From Auriscalpium vulgare (taxonomy: Eukaryota > Basidiomycota > Agaricomycetes > Russulales > Auriscalpiaceae), in NCBI GenBank assembly GCA_019915015.1, contig JAHBBC010000005.1:930001-994000 (forward strand): DNA of 64,000 nt, in the 5' to 3' direction. This document shows positions 13,342 to 24,916 of this stretch, one piece after another. The translations under genes and the position numbers were made by a program. The notes under the pieces are model-generated. The model searched no databases and was not told the DNA's origin. It saw only the letters and a list, made by a program, of their open reading frames with translations. How positions within the stretch are numbered: the first letter of the stretch is position 1; every line of letters starts with the position of its first letter.

Positions 13342-15917
13342 ACCGGTCTCCGGGAAGTACTCCTCCGTGGCGCGCAACATCTGAGAATAAATTGACCTGC
13401 CGGTGTCTCCCTTTCCGCGAATGATGACAATATTCGCGTCGGAAGCGATGAGGTTCGTGCTGTGGCCGATAGCTGGGAGACGCATTGAATATCAATCAAG
13501 CTAGCAGACGTCGCTCAAAGAGCACTCACCGATAGCCGTCTCCAGCTTATCACCCGTGAGCACCCAGATCTTGATGCCAGCATGCTTCAGGTCCGCGATG
13601 GTCTCCGGGACACCGTCCTGCAGACGATCCTCGATGGCAGTGGCACCGACTAATGTCAGACCCTGTTCGATCTCGTTCGACACTGCCTCCACAAGAGTCT
13701 CCCGATCCTCAATTGCCGCAATCGCTTCCTGGTAACGTTCCAACCAAGACTGGTATTCTTCCTCGGCAACGTTGCGGTATGCAAGCGTGAGCGTGCGCAG
13801 ACCTTCGCGAGCAAACTCGTCCAGCTGGGTCTCCGTGATTGCCTTCAGTTCGTCCGAGCCGTCCGCGAGGCGTTCAAAAATGACGTTATCCGCGCCCTTC
13901 GTGAGCAAGACGACCGGGCCGGTGTCCTGACCCGCCTCGCCAGCCAGAGGAAGACGGCGCACGAGCACGCTCATGCGCTTGCGGGAGCTGGTGAAGTCTA
14001 GGATGTTGAGAAGACGGAAGCGCTGCGGCTCGGGGGAGAAGGGCGTGCGGAGGAAGAGAACGTCACGGTCGCGGCCACGGAACTCAAAGCCAACGTCGGC
14101 GGCCGCCTGCACCAAAGCCGCCTCATCTGGGCTCTGTGCCTTGTACTCAAGAGCACCGGTGTGAGGGTCGACGCCTGCGAGCACAGTGTGACAGAGCGCG
14201 AGGACGGTCCAGAAGGAGTCGATGCGCAGACGGTCGGCCGATTGAGTTGCGGTAGCATTAGAGATCTCCATGGACAACGTTGCGTTGCGGAAGCGTTGAA
14301 GCACGCCACCGGAGAGTTTAACACCGGACGCCTCAAGAGGCTGCGGGATGTCGCCTGTCGAGCCGTGTTTCTGAGAGGAGCTCGCGGACAGAACGTCAGA
14401 CACTTGAGCAAGGTCGGGAGTCGACTTCAACAATTCTTTTTCGTTCTCGGGCTCAACAGGATCCTCTTCGGGCAGCGGTTCGTCGATGTAGACCTGGCCT
14501 CCAACAGAAGCGCGGCGGAAGACCATTGCGTTCTATGAAGAGCTCAGGGTGTGCAAGACGTCATTAAAACATATTAACGTACCTGAGTCAGCGTGCCAGT
14601 CTTGTCCGAGAAGATGTACTCGATCTGCCCTAGATCGTCCGAGAGCGTGAAGCTCTTGGCAACGGTGGCTTGTCCAAGCTTTTCATCGAAGATCTCGCTG
14701 TCGAAGTAGATGAACGCGGCTTGGCACGTGCGCACGACTTCAATTGAGATGTACAATGAAATCGGGACGATATTCTGGAACCTAGGAGACAGAGCAAATC
14801 AGCTGAGACACGGCAAGACATCCGCAGAGGATACCCACGTGATGAGTGCAAATACAGCGGTGATGAGGCCATTGATGCTCGGATTGTCGCCGTGCCGATT
14901 GTCGTCGAACAGCCAGGGCGCGTTCCGAGGGTAATAACGGTGCTCGAGGACAGAGTCCACAATGCCGCAAACGGCGACCATGACTCCAAGGAGGAGCAAG
15001 TTCGCGAACACCATGGGATTCATCTGACGCTCGACCTTGCTGCGCTTGCTGGGAGTGCCACCGGCGTTGAGTACCGCCTTTGTGTCCAAACCGGTGTACA
15101 TCACCACGCCAATGACCCATGACGTATTCCTGAGCACTGTTCCGCGAAGCAGGGTCGTCTGCAAGTCCACCGGTGAGCGCTCGCCGTTGACGATGGCAGC
15201 CGCATTGAGCTTGTGCATGAGCACTTCAGGACGGTCGCAGTCAACCCGGAACGCGTTCTTCGGATCCGCACAAGCTGTCGCGGTACGCAAATGAGTGAGC
15301 GCGGCGACAGCGTTACGTGACTTGAGGTTCGTCTCGCCATCCAAATTCTTCGTCTCCACAAACGCGACGTTCTCGTCCTCGCTCGTCGCGCAGATGAGGA
15401 TGTCCGCGGGTATCGCTTCGTGGTCCGTGATCTTGACAAAGTCGCCTACACGCAGGTCCTCCCAGATGATGCGCTTCCAGTGAGGCCGGCCTGGCCCGTG
15501 GTGGTGATGGAAGAGGCCGTGGTGGGCCTCGCCATCTGCGGGGGGAGGGGCACCGTCGTCGTATTCAAGAGCCGGATCGTCCTCCAGGATCTGGGGCCCG
15601 CTGCTGGCATCAAGAGCCTCTGGGGGAGCGCCTTCGAGGTTCTGCAAGTCGCCCTCAGGCTTCTTCGTCTTGCCGTGACCGGAGCGCCTCAAGCCGCGGA
15701 CGAACGTACGGCTCTTCGCTTTCATCGTATTGTGGTTAGCGTACGAACCGCCGGCCAGTACGCGAACCTCCGAGTAGTTTACGCGCCGGTCAGACTGATG
15801 GCGCTTGACGTCCTCGTAAGCATCCTTGAGCGCGGTGATTCCGAGAACGACAATGAGGGGGAGGATAACGAGGCCCGGTGAGATGGTCGAGAACTTGGGG
15901 AAGAACTGGAGAACGGC

Positions 15918-15920
15918 AAT
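15918..15920. repeat. Target-site duplication, left copy (AAT)
   Basis: AAT precedes the element and AAT follows it at 19308-19310. Keeping one copy restores GCA-ATT-GCC-GTT (A-I-A-V) of the flippase on the minus strand. Confidence 0.85.
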
Positions 15921-15988
15921 AGGGGAGCTCAGAGTAGACCGTTTTCGTTTCCGTTTCGTTTTCAAACGCCTTTCGTTTTCGATTCGGC
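15921..15988 (+). repeat. Left terminal inverted repeat of Harbinger element
   Basis: 68 bases, identical to the reverse complement of 19240-19307. The inner part is a run of related TTTTCG/TTTCCG/TTTTCA hexamers. Confidence 0.95.
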
Positions 15989-16119
15989 CCGCGGCATAAG
16001 TGACCCGATGTGTGACAATCGTGTGACTTTAGGTGACGCTCGCGTTGTGCGGCGTCTTCGTGTCTCACACACTCATTCCCTCGCGATACCTCCTTAATCT
16101 ACACTCTCCTACTCTCTTA

Positions 16120-17715
16120 ATGCCCCGGAAACGCGGCCGCTCGGACTCCGACCAGCCTGAGACAGCTCCGGGCAAGAAATCCCGTGAGGAGAACATCAGC
16201 TGGGGCACAAATAAGAAGCCAAATGAGCTGCTCCTGCAGCTCATCACGGAGCTCGAACAGCCGCAAAATCGCAAGGTTATGTTTGGTAACAAGCGTGGTG
16301 AGGTATGCAGGTGGCCCACGCATCATCTGGGCTTTGTTACTGACATCTTTCCAGAAGAAAAGCGGAGAAAGTAAGGTCGCAGCGGGTCAGCGGCTTGCTC
16401 GCATCCTCTGGAAGGATGCTCCGGACTCGGATTTCGTCAGTCTGGGAGCAAAGGTGCTCGGGAAAATAAATCAGTATGTCCATACCCTTATTGGATGCCT
16501 CATACGTGCTCACAGGCTTGTGTAGGCTACGCATCACCTATCACTCCAAGGTTCGGCGCATTAAGTGCACGGGTGGAGGTGTCCTCACTGGGAATGAGGC
16601 CATCGTCGACACAGGTGATGCCGACGATGGTCCAGATGAGTATTTGGTCTGCTACATAGGGCCAGATGGCCCATCCGAGGATACCGATGCACGCCACAAG
16701 AATATCTGGCGTAAGTTCATTTTGTGATCTCCGATGAGCACGCTGGAGGCTAACACATCCTGTGCAGAGGAGATCGAGGCCGAGTTCGCTGTCTTCCCCC
16801 GAATTCACGCGATCCTTGCCACCCGCCCAAATGAAAACCCGATCATCATCACGACTGGGGTTGGTCCGGACGGTCACCGCACAGTGCACTATCAGCCTCC
16901 CGACGACGCGCCACCTGTGCGGCAACCGCGCGAAGAGGACATAGACCCCGTCCTACGCGTTCACGATGGCCCGGCGCCTCTCGCGCAAGACTCTTCTGCG
17001 ACCGCACCCGGCCCGGGATCGCCACCGCAGACGCCACACACTCCCAAAGAGAACCGCGTGCCGCCCTCGTCGCAAGCAAGTGCGAAGAAGACTCCCGCAC
17101 ACCTGTCGGAAGAGAAGCTGGAGAGCTTGAAGGGTCGCTTCAAGCCCACGTCACGCACCGGCATTCAAGACATACTGAAGGAGTCCATCGAGTAAGTAAT
17201 ACTAGTTGTTGTAATGCACGTGGACTAATTCATGTGGCAGGCGTAGCTTTGCGGTGTCAAAGGAAGAGAACATCCGCAAAGCTGTCGACAGGCTGCGCGA
17301 TGACATGAATAGTCTTCGCCAAGACGCTCGCGATCGCCACGACCGCCTCTTTCGTGAGCTGCAGATTGGCTTGTGGACGAACGATGAGTATCGCCGCAAG
17401 TCGGAAGCACTTGACGATGACCTTCAGCTGCAGCTTCAAGATCTCCGTGAAAATATATCGCGCCTTCAGAATCCTCCTCTGGTTGTCGCCGCCGCTACGC
17501 CCGCTCGTTCCATCTCACGCACGGGCTCTATGTCAACCGCTGCATCGACGCCTTCATCTCTGCCGCGCGCATCGACACCTCCGGATGATGAGCCCGAGAG
17601 CGAGATGACAAGCCAGAGAGAAAATAGTCCTCCCTGGGATGAGAGCCAGTTGGACAGAGATCTTGGACGAGGATCATCTGTGGTTCCAGACGAGTTGGAG
17701 CGAGGCTTAGTCTGA
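16120..17715 (+). CDS. Harbinger accessory DNA-binding protein (Myb/SANT-like)
   Basis: Five exons, all joins phase-checked: MPRKRGRSDSD...FGNKRGE / KKSGESKVAAGQ...GKINQ / LRITYHSKVRR...NIW / QEIEAEFAVFP...KESIE / RSFAVSKEEN. The N-terminus is basic (likely nuclear). A helical W-x-LL-x-L-type segment (ISWGTNKKPNELLLQLITEL, then GQRLARILWKDAPD) resembles the Myb/SANT-like protein that Harbinger elements encode beside their transposase. In that family it binds element ends and helps nuclear import of the transposase. The middle is Pro-rich; residues about 290-370 form a likely coiled coil (RKAVDRLRDDMNSLRQDARD). It stops at 17715, 115 bases from the convergent transposase stop. Role is inferred from family and position. 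Confidence 0.8.
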
Positions 17716-17830
17716 TCATTTTGCTTTTGTCCTTTCTAACTGCAGCCTCTCATTTAATGCTACACAGTCCTTTCTTCTTTCTGATTATATCTCTCTTACT
17801 CTTTACAATCTCAGATTTAATCTTGTTCAT

Positions 17831-19154
17831 TTATACAAGTCCTGCTCGTTGAGCGGCTACTATTTCTGCCACAAGGCCACGTCTCCTAGCCTCGCAATCA
17901 TCATCCTCTGTGATATCATCATCTATAGGATCATCTGGCTCCCCCCTATCGTCCTCTTCCTGAGCACGTGAGTGCCAAGTCGCAAAGCTTGTCCCACTCG
18001 CCCATCCTTCGATGTCGAGCACTGCGTTGTGCAAGATGATGCAACATGAAATCCACCGACACGCTCGTATATGGTCCCGATTGTAACGGATATTGAGCCG
18101 TAAGCCACGAAGGGATTGCCATCGGCCCTTGAGTGCACCCATGGTGTGTTCAGAGCGAACGCGTAGGCGAGCTACGTGTTTGTCGAATAAGGCATTTGAG
18201 CGGTCTAACGACGCTGGTTTCTTGTGAACTGGGATGGTCCGCGAGCTGACAGGGTACGCAGAGTCACCCCATGCAAACTCGTCACCTCTGAAGAACCAGT
18301 CGGTATGCTTGACAGCTGCAGTATGCTCAAATGCAGATGCATCATGAGCAGAACCGGTCATGCCAAGCGAATAGTCAACGATTCGTAGATTCGACGGTGT
18401 ATTGCCAATCTGTGTACAGATATGTCAGTCAGGAGCTATTAGAAGATATCCAGCATACCTGGACGTTGAACCCATAGTTGCACTTCCTTGTGTAGTACGC
18501 GTCACCGTCGAGGCCGGGGCGACTGTACAGGACAACAATTGTCCCGTCGTACATCACCCATCCCTCCCTCCAGGTGGATCCCGTGAAACCAAGCTGCTCA
18601 TCAATCCACCTTTTCTCGACCTCTTTCTCCTCCTCTGTTAGCGGCCGTACAAACATCCCATGCAAGGACATCAGCGCCTCCTGACATCTCTCCGTGTATA
18701 GCTCCACAGCGCCCTCTGAACAGCCCGCTGCACGGCTGATATCCTCGAGAGATGCGCCATTGCCATAGCGACCCATACGGTACAGGGTCACCGCTAATTG
18801 CGTTCGGATATCCTCCTGCGGGGTGTTCGAGTTGTTCTGGAATACGGGATGACCCTCGATGAGGCCAAGGATAGTGTCGAAGACGTGGGGAGAGACACGG
18901 AGCATGTTGATAAAGCGGTGGTGATGGGCAGGATCCTGTGCATACTCCCATGCAAGCTGGAGATTGCCGGCTTTAACGACGGGAGGACGGGGGTTGATGT
19001 AGCGGGAGGATAGGATGGTGTGAAGGATTGAGCTATCGCGTTGGAGCTGCTCCATCATAGCTGTGGCTGAAGATGGAGGCATGAGTGCCATCTGGATAGC
19101 CATATATGTGATGTATGCGTCGATAATCTCATCGTGGTAGGTAGCACGGGCCAT
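17831..19154 (-). CDS. Harbinger transposase (DDE_Tnp_4 type)
   Basis: Met at 19154 (MARATYHDEIID). A helix-turn-helix-like region (GRYGNGASLEDISRAAGCSE) precedes the catalytic core. Two exons join in phase after NYGFNVQ by an intron of about 50 bases ending CACAG. The acidic triad is visible: D in VMYDGTIVVLYSRPG, D in RIVDYSLGMTGSAHDASAF, and E in RVRSEHTMGALKGRW; WGDSAYP lies between. This matches the DDE endonuclease of PIF/Harbinger elements, which cuts and joins DNA at the element ends. No stop or frameshift was found, so the enzyme may be functional. The accessory gene converges on it from the other side. Confidence 0.92.
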
Positions 19155-19239
19155 GGCTGGTGGAAGAGCTCGAAAGCAATGGCGGCGGTGTCGCGCAGCG
19201 GCGTAGATTGAGTGACATTATGTAATATCACGCCGGGGC

Positions 19240-19307
19240 GCCGAATCGAAAACGAAAGGCGTTTGAAAACGAAACGGAAACGAAAACGGTCTACTCTGAG
19301 CTCCCCT
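19240..19307 (-). repeat. Right terminal inverted repeat of Harbinger element
   Basis: 68 bases, perfect reverse complement of 15921-15988. Beyond GATTCGGC the two ends diverge. Confidence 0.95.
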
Positions 19308-19310
19308 AAT
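19308..19310. repeat. Target-site duplication, right copy (AAT)
   Basis: Matches 15918-15920. The flanking bases GCAAT...AATTG read as one continuous flippase codon series once the element is removed. Confidence 0.85.
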
Positions 19311-19647
19311 TGCGAGGAAGAAGCTGGAGGTTGACCGCGGTCAACGGTTGTGGCACGCGGGCGGGCGAACACGGAACTCACACGTTGGCGATGCGGCGAA
19401 ACTGCTCCAGCAAGTTGCGGGGAAAGAAGGTGAAGACGGTGTACTTGGAGGTGATGACCTGGTTGGGCTCGTAGGTATACTCCTTCTTGATACGGTGCTT
19501 GTGGTCATAGTGATCTTCCGGAAGAGGCTCGTTGACGAATATGGTGCGCGGGGGCCCCGGGGGCTTGCGCTTGACGAAGAGGTCCTCTACGTTCCAGGCT
19601 GTGACCTTGTCATACCAGGCAACGAAGCCGGTGCGCTTTTTGGACAT

Positions 19648-19957
19648 GAAGGGAGGGCGGACGGGGAGGAGGGGGTGGAGGGCGGAAGAGAGAGGGGTAG
19701 CTTTGAGGCGCTGGGAGACGCGGTGGATATGCCCCCCGCCGGCCTCAGCGCCCCGGAGCCAGCGGCTGACAGGCGCACCGCGGAGCACTACCAAACGCAC
19801 ATGACTCAGCATTACTGGCCCATTCGGCCTGGCCGCCGCCCCCGCGTCCTCCCGGCGCCGCCCCCCGAGGTTTCGACGCAGGCGCAAGCGCACCAACAGC
19901 GCAGCGTGCACGCTTCACGCTTCCCACCATCCCCGATCATCCCAGCGTCTTCCGAGT
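19648..19957. promoter_or_regulatory. Flippase upstream region up to the hAT insertion
   Basis: About 310 GC-rich bases between the flippase Met and the hAT target duplication. The flippase reading frame stays open upstream, so the promoter and 5' leader must lie here or beyond the hAT element. Confidence 0.4.
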
Positions 19958-19965
19958 CTCTCCTC
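19958..19965. repeat. hAT target-site duplication, left copy
   Basis: CTCTCCTC, identical to 25296-25303. Eight bases is the diagnostic hAT duplication length. Confidence 0.9.
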
Positions 19966-19985
19966 TAGCGTTGCGGGAAAAACCT
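19966..19985 (+). repeat. hAT left terminal inverted repeat
   Basis: 20 bases; 19 of 20 match the reverse complement of 25276-25295. Confidence 0.9.
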
Positions 19986-20110
19986 GAGTTTTTCCCCGAA
20001 AACGTTTTTCCCCGGTAATGTACCTGTATAGTACCGGTACCATACCTGCCCTGCCCTGGGCCCCAATATACCCGGTACAATACCTCCAGCACGTGATGTG
20101 TGTCGGCCCC
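19986..20110. repeat. hAT subterminal repeat region, left
   Basis: Clustered GGTACCGG/ACCGGTAC-like palindromes, TTTTTCCCC motifs and one CACGTGATG at 20090-20098. The same motifs recur, partly inverted, near the right end. Such arrays commonly bind hAT transposases; that role is inferred. Confidence 0.6.
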
Positions 20111-20398
20111 TCCGGCGCCCGGCGCCGGCCCATGAGCCATGAGGCTCGCAGCCTCGCACGCAGACATGGCCGGCAGTCGTAAGGTGGTTGTGCAATGCTA
20201 CGCGGATGTTTAAGGAGGTATTAGACACATCCCGCCTCGGCATGGGATAGTTGCAAGAGTGTTGTATGCAGCAACGTGTGTATGATCGACCCGTTGCTGT
20301 GATCGACATTTACACTCCGTAGTGAGTGACTAAATGAGGGCGCAATCTTCACCTTCGACACTGGCCTAGCACATTTTGCCAACCCTCAAAACTGTCAA

Positions 20399-23300
20399 AT
20401 GGCGGACGACGAGGTCATCCACGACATCGACTCATTTCAAACTCTGGGTGATATCCTCAAAAGAATACCCATTCCCGACGACATTAAACATGTCCTACTA
20501 CCCACACCAGCCCTGCGCAATGCCGATATCCAAAATTTCCCTGTCCCACCGGAGGCGAACGCGCCGTCTCTGCTCCAGCAGAGCACACTCTTCTCGAAGG
20601 GCCAAAGCTTCATAACGGCCGCAAATGCAATGGTCCTGCTCTCTAGGCCGATGCCGCCGCACACCGAGGTGTTGGAAATCCTGCAAAACCGCGTCATCCC
20701 CGCCCTAGAGACAGGCTATGCTTGCCTGGGCTATCCTGTTCAAGAGTCGGTCACTCAACAAACACTCAAAACCCCGATGTGGGTTCTCACCTACTGGTAC
20801 GAGGTCCGGCGCATACTCGCTGCCAAGGCGCGCCTTTCTCTGGCCACTGCGTGGTTGAAGACTTGGACCGAGGGCTTGCTCAACGACGAGGTGAAGTCCC
20901 TTGCTGCAGACACGTCAGCACTCCTCGACGACTGGCCATGGGACGTACCCCTCCCAACGACGATGGGCGTCGATCCAAAGACGCTTACATCGTACTGTGG
21001 TCGGCGTTGGCTGGCGGCGGAGCATATGGATCAGCTGGGGATGCTGCTAGGTCATCGTCTGCAAAGACAAGGCAAGCCGGCATGTATACTGCCGAGTGCG
21101 GCATCAGTCAAGCTCATTGACACGTACCGCAACCGCGCACGACTCAATGCTAGCGGAACATCTTACCAATCAATGCGCGGCATCACTCCCCTACGATTGG
21201 CTGGCTCGCAGCTGCAAGATGGATCACTCAAGGAGGTTGGAATGACGATCGGGGTGCGGATCGATGGCGCGGATGTGCTCTTGCCAGCAGCCGTACACGA
21301 GACAAATCACTGGGTGTCCGTTGCGATCAGCGTAGAGCCACACACGGCTTTCTATGCTGATTCTCTTGGACGGAAGCCGCCCCGCGAGCTGTTGGAGATG
21401 ATAGAATGGTGGTTAGGACAACACGGAGCGACTGGGCCGCTTTCACTCAACGTGTTACCATGCACCCCACAGCTCGACAGCTTCTCCTGCTCTGTCCTCA
21501 GCCACAATTCTCTTGCTCACCATCTCATCCCCGACGACATCCATCTCCTCTCGGATACAGACTGTGTCGTGCAACGCATTCGACACCTTGCTGACATAAT
21601 GTGTTACCTACGTGACATGGTCAGTGCGCGCTCAGCTTCACTTACTTGCGGACTCGACTCACCGACAGTGCAGGACAGTCTCAAATACAAGTCCAATATG
21701 CTAGCGCCTGGCATGCTTATACGGGCAAGTGCGCACACATCGGCGTTCACGAAGCCGCAGTTATTGAGTCTAGAAGGCGTCGTTAAGAGGCGACTGAGTG
21801 TAGCCACCAATGTCACGCCACTCACCGTGCCAGCCAAACGCACGAAGAAAAATGCCGCTTCGAAAGGAAAGGAACCGGCGGAGAGTTCCGGCAATGCGGG
21901 GAGCAAGCAGCAGTGGGACGAGGTCTTCAAACCGGCGCCGTTGAATCTGCATATTGCTGGAACGTCAACTGTAAGTGCCCAAAGAGGTTGTCAGCGCGCG
22001 ACAGCAGTAAGTAACAGAAGCTTTGCTTACAGGTTGCAAAGCGTTCGGGCGGAAACACAGTCGCTACGCACAAGCAGCCTAGTAGTTCACCGGTACTGCA
22101 AGACCAGCAGCTCGATGAACAGAAATCAGATGCCGAAGGAGTTGCGGACGGCGCAGCTCCGTATGTGAACGAGATGGGGGAAGAAGATGGGAGCGACATG
22201 GAGATTGAGCTTAACCCTGGTGACCTTGTCAAATGGGTGCAGCCGAAGAAGGATGCGCGCCGGGGAGGACGGCCGCCGGATCCTCTGATGGACGCTCTCA
22301 CCGAGGCTTGCTATCGCCGCGACAATCCAACTACGCTGCTCTGGCGCTGTGTCGGAGGTCCTGATAACCCTTGCCATCATACTTTCCGACATCGAGCGTT
22401 GATCCGAGTCGTTCGTCATGCAAAGGACTGCCCCAAGCTGTCCTCAGAGCTGCGGGAGAAAGTGCACATACATTCAGCTGGAAAGGCACTGTCTGCGCAG
22501 GTCCAGGAGCTCACCAATTCGAAAGGATCCATGATGGTTGCGAAGGAACTAGGAGCTCAAGATGGAATTGGACAAGATGGGGAGAAGCAAGATGCAGGCG
22601 CCGCGACACATGCGTTCTTTCGGCAAGCAAAGGCGCTTGGGAAGCTCGAGCGTCACAGAAAGCTCGACCTTGCCATTCTTAAAACTCATATGCGTCGCGG
22701 GTTTGCCAACATATATCGTCTCGCGCCCGGAGTGGAAGGAGATGCTTGAGATTGCCTTACCATCATATGCACCTTCAACCAGAGACAAGCTCGAATATGA
22801 AGGCATCGTAAACGAAGCATCGTGGGTCCGCCGGGAGCAACTCAAGTATCTGCAAGGTCAGGAAGACCTCACTCTCTCCTATGACGGCGGAACTTCGACA
22901 GGTCGTGAGTCCTACTGGACTGTACACGTCTCGACCTCAGACCGTGAAGTATACTTGATGGACACACGGGAGGCAACTTCCGAGTCGCACACTGCACCTT
23001 GGATTGTTGAGAATGTCGCAAGTCCGGTGCGTGGGCATTGGAACTTAACTACTTCAGCAATTTCTAACAACTTCGCGCAGATTGTCAATGCCATCGGTCC
23101 GTCCAGGTTTTCCGGCCTGACATGTGATAGCACGGGTAACACGCGAGCCTCGCGTTCCATTGCAATTCTGGCCCTCATGCCCACTGCGCTCAATCTTGCG
23201 GATGTTTGCCATCACTTGAATCGCACAATCCTTGAGATTAATCTCATTGATGTTTTCAAACCGGTGCGCAAACGTCCACACTACCAGCATTAATCAGATC

Positions 23301-24916
23301 TAATCCGCAACCAGATCATCCGTGTGGTGCGGCAGACAATAACATTATTTCATACCTCGCACGCTGGACATGCAGCCCTCAAGAAAGCTCGTGAAAAACT
23401 AAAGACAGGACGCGGCCTGGAGGCTATCGGAAAGACGAGATTCGCAACAATCCCGCTCTCTGCTCGCTCTGTCCATCGGTCCTCAGCTGCGATCAAGAAA
23501 GTCATCCGTGAATCGCCTAACGGACTTTATGAGGTACAATTGATGGATCGACTAGACGAAATGACTTGCTGACAACATTCGCAGGAAATTGCTGAGTATT
23601 TTCAGCCTGCACCGGATGATCACCAGACATTCAAGTTCGAGTCTGGTCTCTCCCAGTTCATCGCGGCCACTTTGCCTGCAACAAAGGCATTAGCCTGCCT
23701 GGAGGCTCTGGAGGCGACTGCTGCCGACGTCTATATATTCTGGCATGCTGTTATTCGTGCAACAGAGGACGCCTTTCAAAATCCTAGGCTGTATTTTGAC
23801 GCTGAGGTCGCGAACGCCATCCGCGGCATCCTCAATGCGCGACATCGCCAACTCTTTCTGGATGGCAACATAGCTAATAATGCATACCTTGCTGCAGCAT
23901 ATCTGAACCCTGGTTAGAGCCATTCTTTTGCTTGCATCTCGTCGCTGTCTTATGTGTGCATCAATCAGATCTTATCACGTCGGACCTGTGGCTACCGGAA
24001 GGCGAGAAGGTGACACTCATTGGTGTTCGGCATCCATCATTTTCGAGTCCGTTGTCCGCTTCTTAGCCAACATCGGAGAGAAAGAGATCGTTCATGGCCA
24101 TAAGAAGGCATTCTTGAAGTGGGCAAAAAAAGGGAAATCATTTACAGCCCAACTTCACAGGGAAACTCTAGCCTATGCTCGACACCAGTTCCCATTCGAT
24201 CATCCGCTCGACGATACGGTTCCGCAGGCGGTCCTTAAGTGGTGGAAGGGCCGTGTTGGCTCTGATAATGTGCACATCCTTCCGGTACGTGTTCGTGTCC
24301 GTATGATTCACCGAGCGCTGCCGACTGATGCTGTCATGAATAGCATCTCGCTATCAAACTGTATTCCGTCCGAGTCAACTCCATGCCCGATGAACGGACT
24401 GGCTCTACATTCACATGGCTTACTCCAAAGCATAGGAATCGGCTATCCGTGCATAACATGTCTGCAATGACTCAAGTCCGACAGTACCACATGTCTAAGA
24501 GCAAGGTAAGCAACCTCCGTTCTTTATTGAAGTACACAGTGTTCCAACCATTCGAGCAGGTGCGCGCGCACACTAATCAATTCCCTTCGGTCAAGTTCTA
24601 CAACATCGAAAAGAAGGTATTCCCCTCTTCAGAAAACGCACCCGCACCGATGTCGGACGAAGAAGACGACAATGACGACAATGACGTTCAAGGTGAAGAC
24701 CTGGCAGAACCGTACGAACCTGCCAATGCTTTCATCAAGATGCCTCACATCAACCTGAGGTCTGCAATTTTATCTGATGTCCTCGCGGAGGAAGCTCAGC
24801 TTCCTGCACGTCGGAACCCTGCTGTCGGAGTCAGTGCAGGTCAGGCTAGGGACGAGAGCATACCAGATTCTGATGAAGAGGACAATGATTTCAGCACAGA
24901 TGCCTTGTTTCAATAA
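20399..24916 (+). CDS. Ulp1-like protease / hAT transposase fusion protein
   Basis: Met at 20399 (MADDEVIHDID). The first about 400 residues end in a Ulp1/C48-type fold: His in ETNHWVSVAI (about 304), Asp in FYADSLG (about 320), Gln in CTPQLDSFSC with Cys about 363. An intron from 21970 (GTAAGT, AG before GTTGCAAAG) keeps phase into a linker, a Cys/His cluster resembling a BED finger (LWRCVGG...C..HTF..H...C), then the hAT/DUF659 core (LICVAGLPTYIVSRPEWKEM, LTLSYDGGTSTGRESYW, CDSTGNTRASRSIA, CHHLNRTILEINLID). The C-terminal dimerisation region has FLANIGEKE, YARHQFPFDHPLDD and ERTGSTFTWLTPKHRNRL. An acidic tail ends at 24916. Two frame slips are apparent, at 22681-22684 (one extra A) and about 24031-24037 (one missing base), so this copy may be inactive or mis-sequenced. 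The protease may act on SUMO or another host tag; that is inference. Confidence 0.82.
22681..22684 (+). other. Apparent +1 frameshift in hAT transposase
   Basis: The frame ...HRKLDLAIL runs into an A4 run; LICVAGLPTYIV continues in the next frame. Removing one A joins them. Confidence 0.55.
24031..24037 (+). other. Apparent -1 frameshift in hAT transposase
   Basis: The frame ...EGEKVTLIGVRHP must join IIFESVVRFLANIG. One missing C in CATCCATC explains it. Confidence 0.5.

Larger units (their letters stand above)
15921..19307. mobile_element. PIF/Harbinger DNA transposon, complete
   Basis: The element is 3387 bases long and bounded by 68-base perfect terminal inverted repeats starting AGGGGAGCTCAGAGTAGACC, flanked by a 3-base duplication AAT. 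It carries two convergent genes: a Myb/SANT-like accessory protein (plus) and a DDE_Tnp_4-type transposase (minus), the standard two-gene Harbinger layout. Perfect repeats and open genes indicate a recent, possibly active insertion. It lies inside a coding exon of the flippase. Confidence 0.95.
11480..19647 (-). pseudogene. P4-type phospholipid flippase (Dnf1/Dnf2-like), split by a transposon
   Basis: Exon 1 (Met at 19647, MSKKRTGFVAWYDK) holds the typical fungal N-terminus (PPGPPRTIFVNEPLPEDH, TFFPRNLLEQFRRIAN). A GTGAGT intron leads into an exon coding FFLAIAVLQFFPKFSTISPGL, which is cut after FFLAI by the Harbinger element at 15921-19307. Downstream exons carry the P-type hallmarks: DKTGTLT near 14590, WVLTGDKLETAI near 13550, and [19 protein letters not shown] near 12980. 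The C-terminal membrane segments and a basic tail follow. Introns from 14799 down join in phase, except one apparent -1 slip near 13336-13341 (FPETGI / LDDPMV). Flippases move phosphatidylserine or phosphatidylethanolamine to the cytosolic leaflet with a Cdc50-type partner. From the insertion point the frame reads into the element and stops after about 30 codons, so this copy should be non-functional. Confidence 0.9.

Noticed and set aside
16122..19154. Reading the two genes as host genes
   Set aside because: Both lie wholly between perfect 68-base inverted repeats and match the two-gene Harbinger layout.
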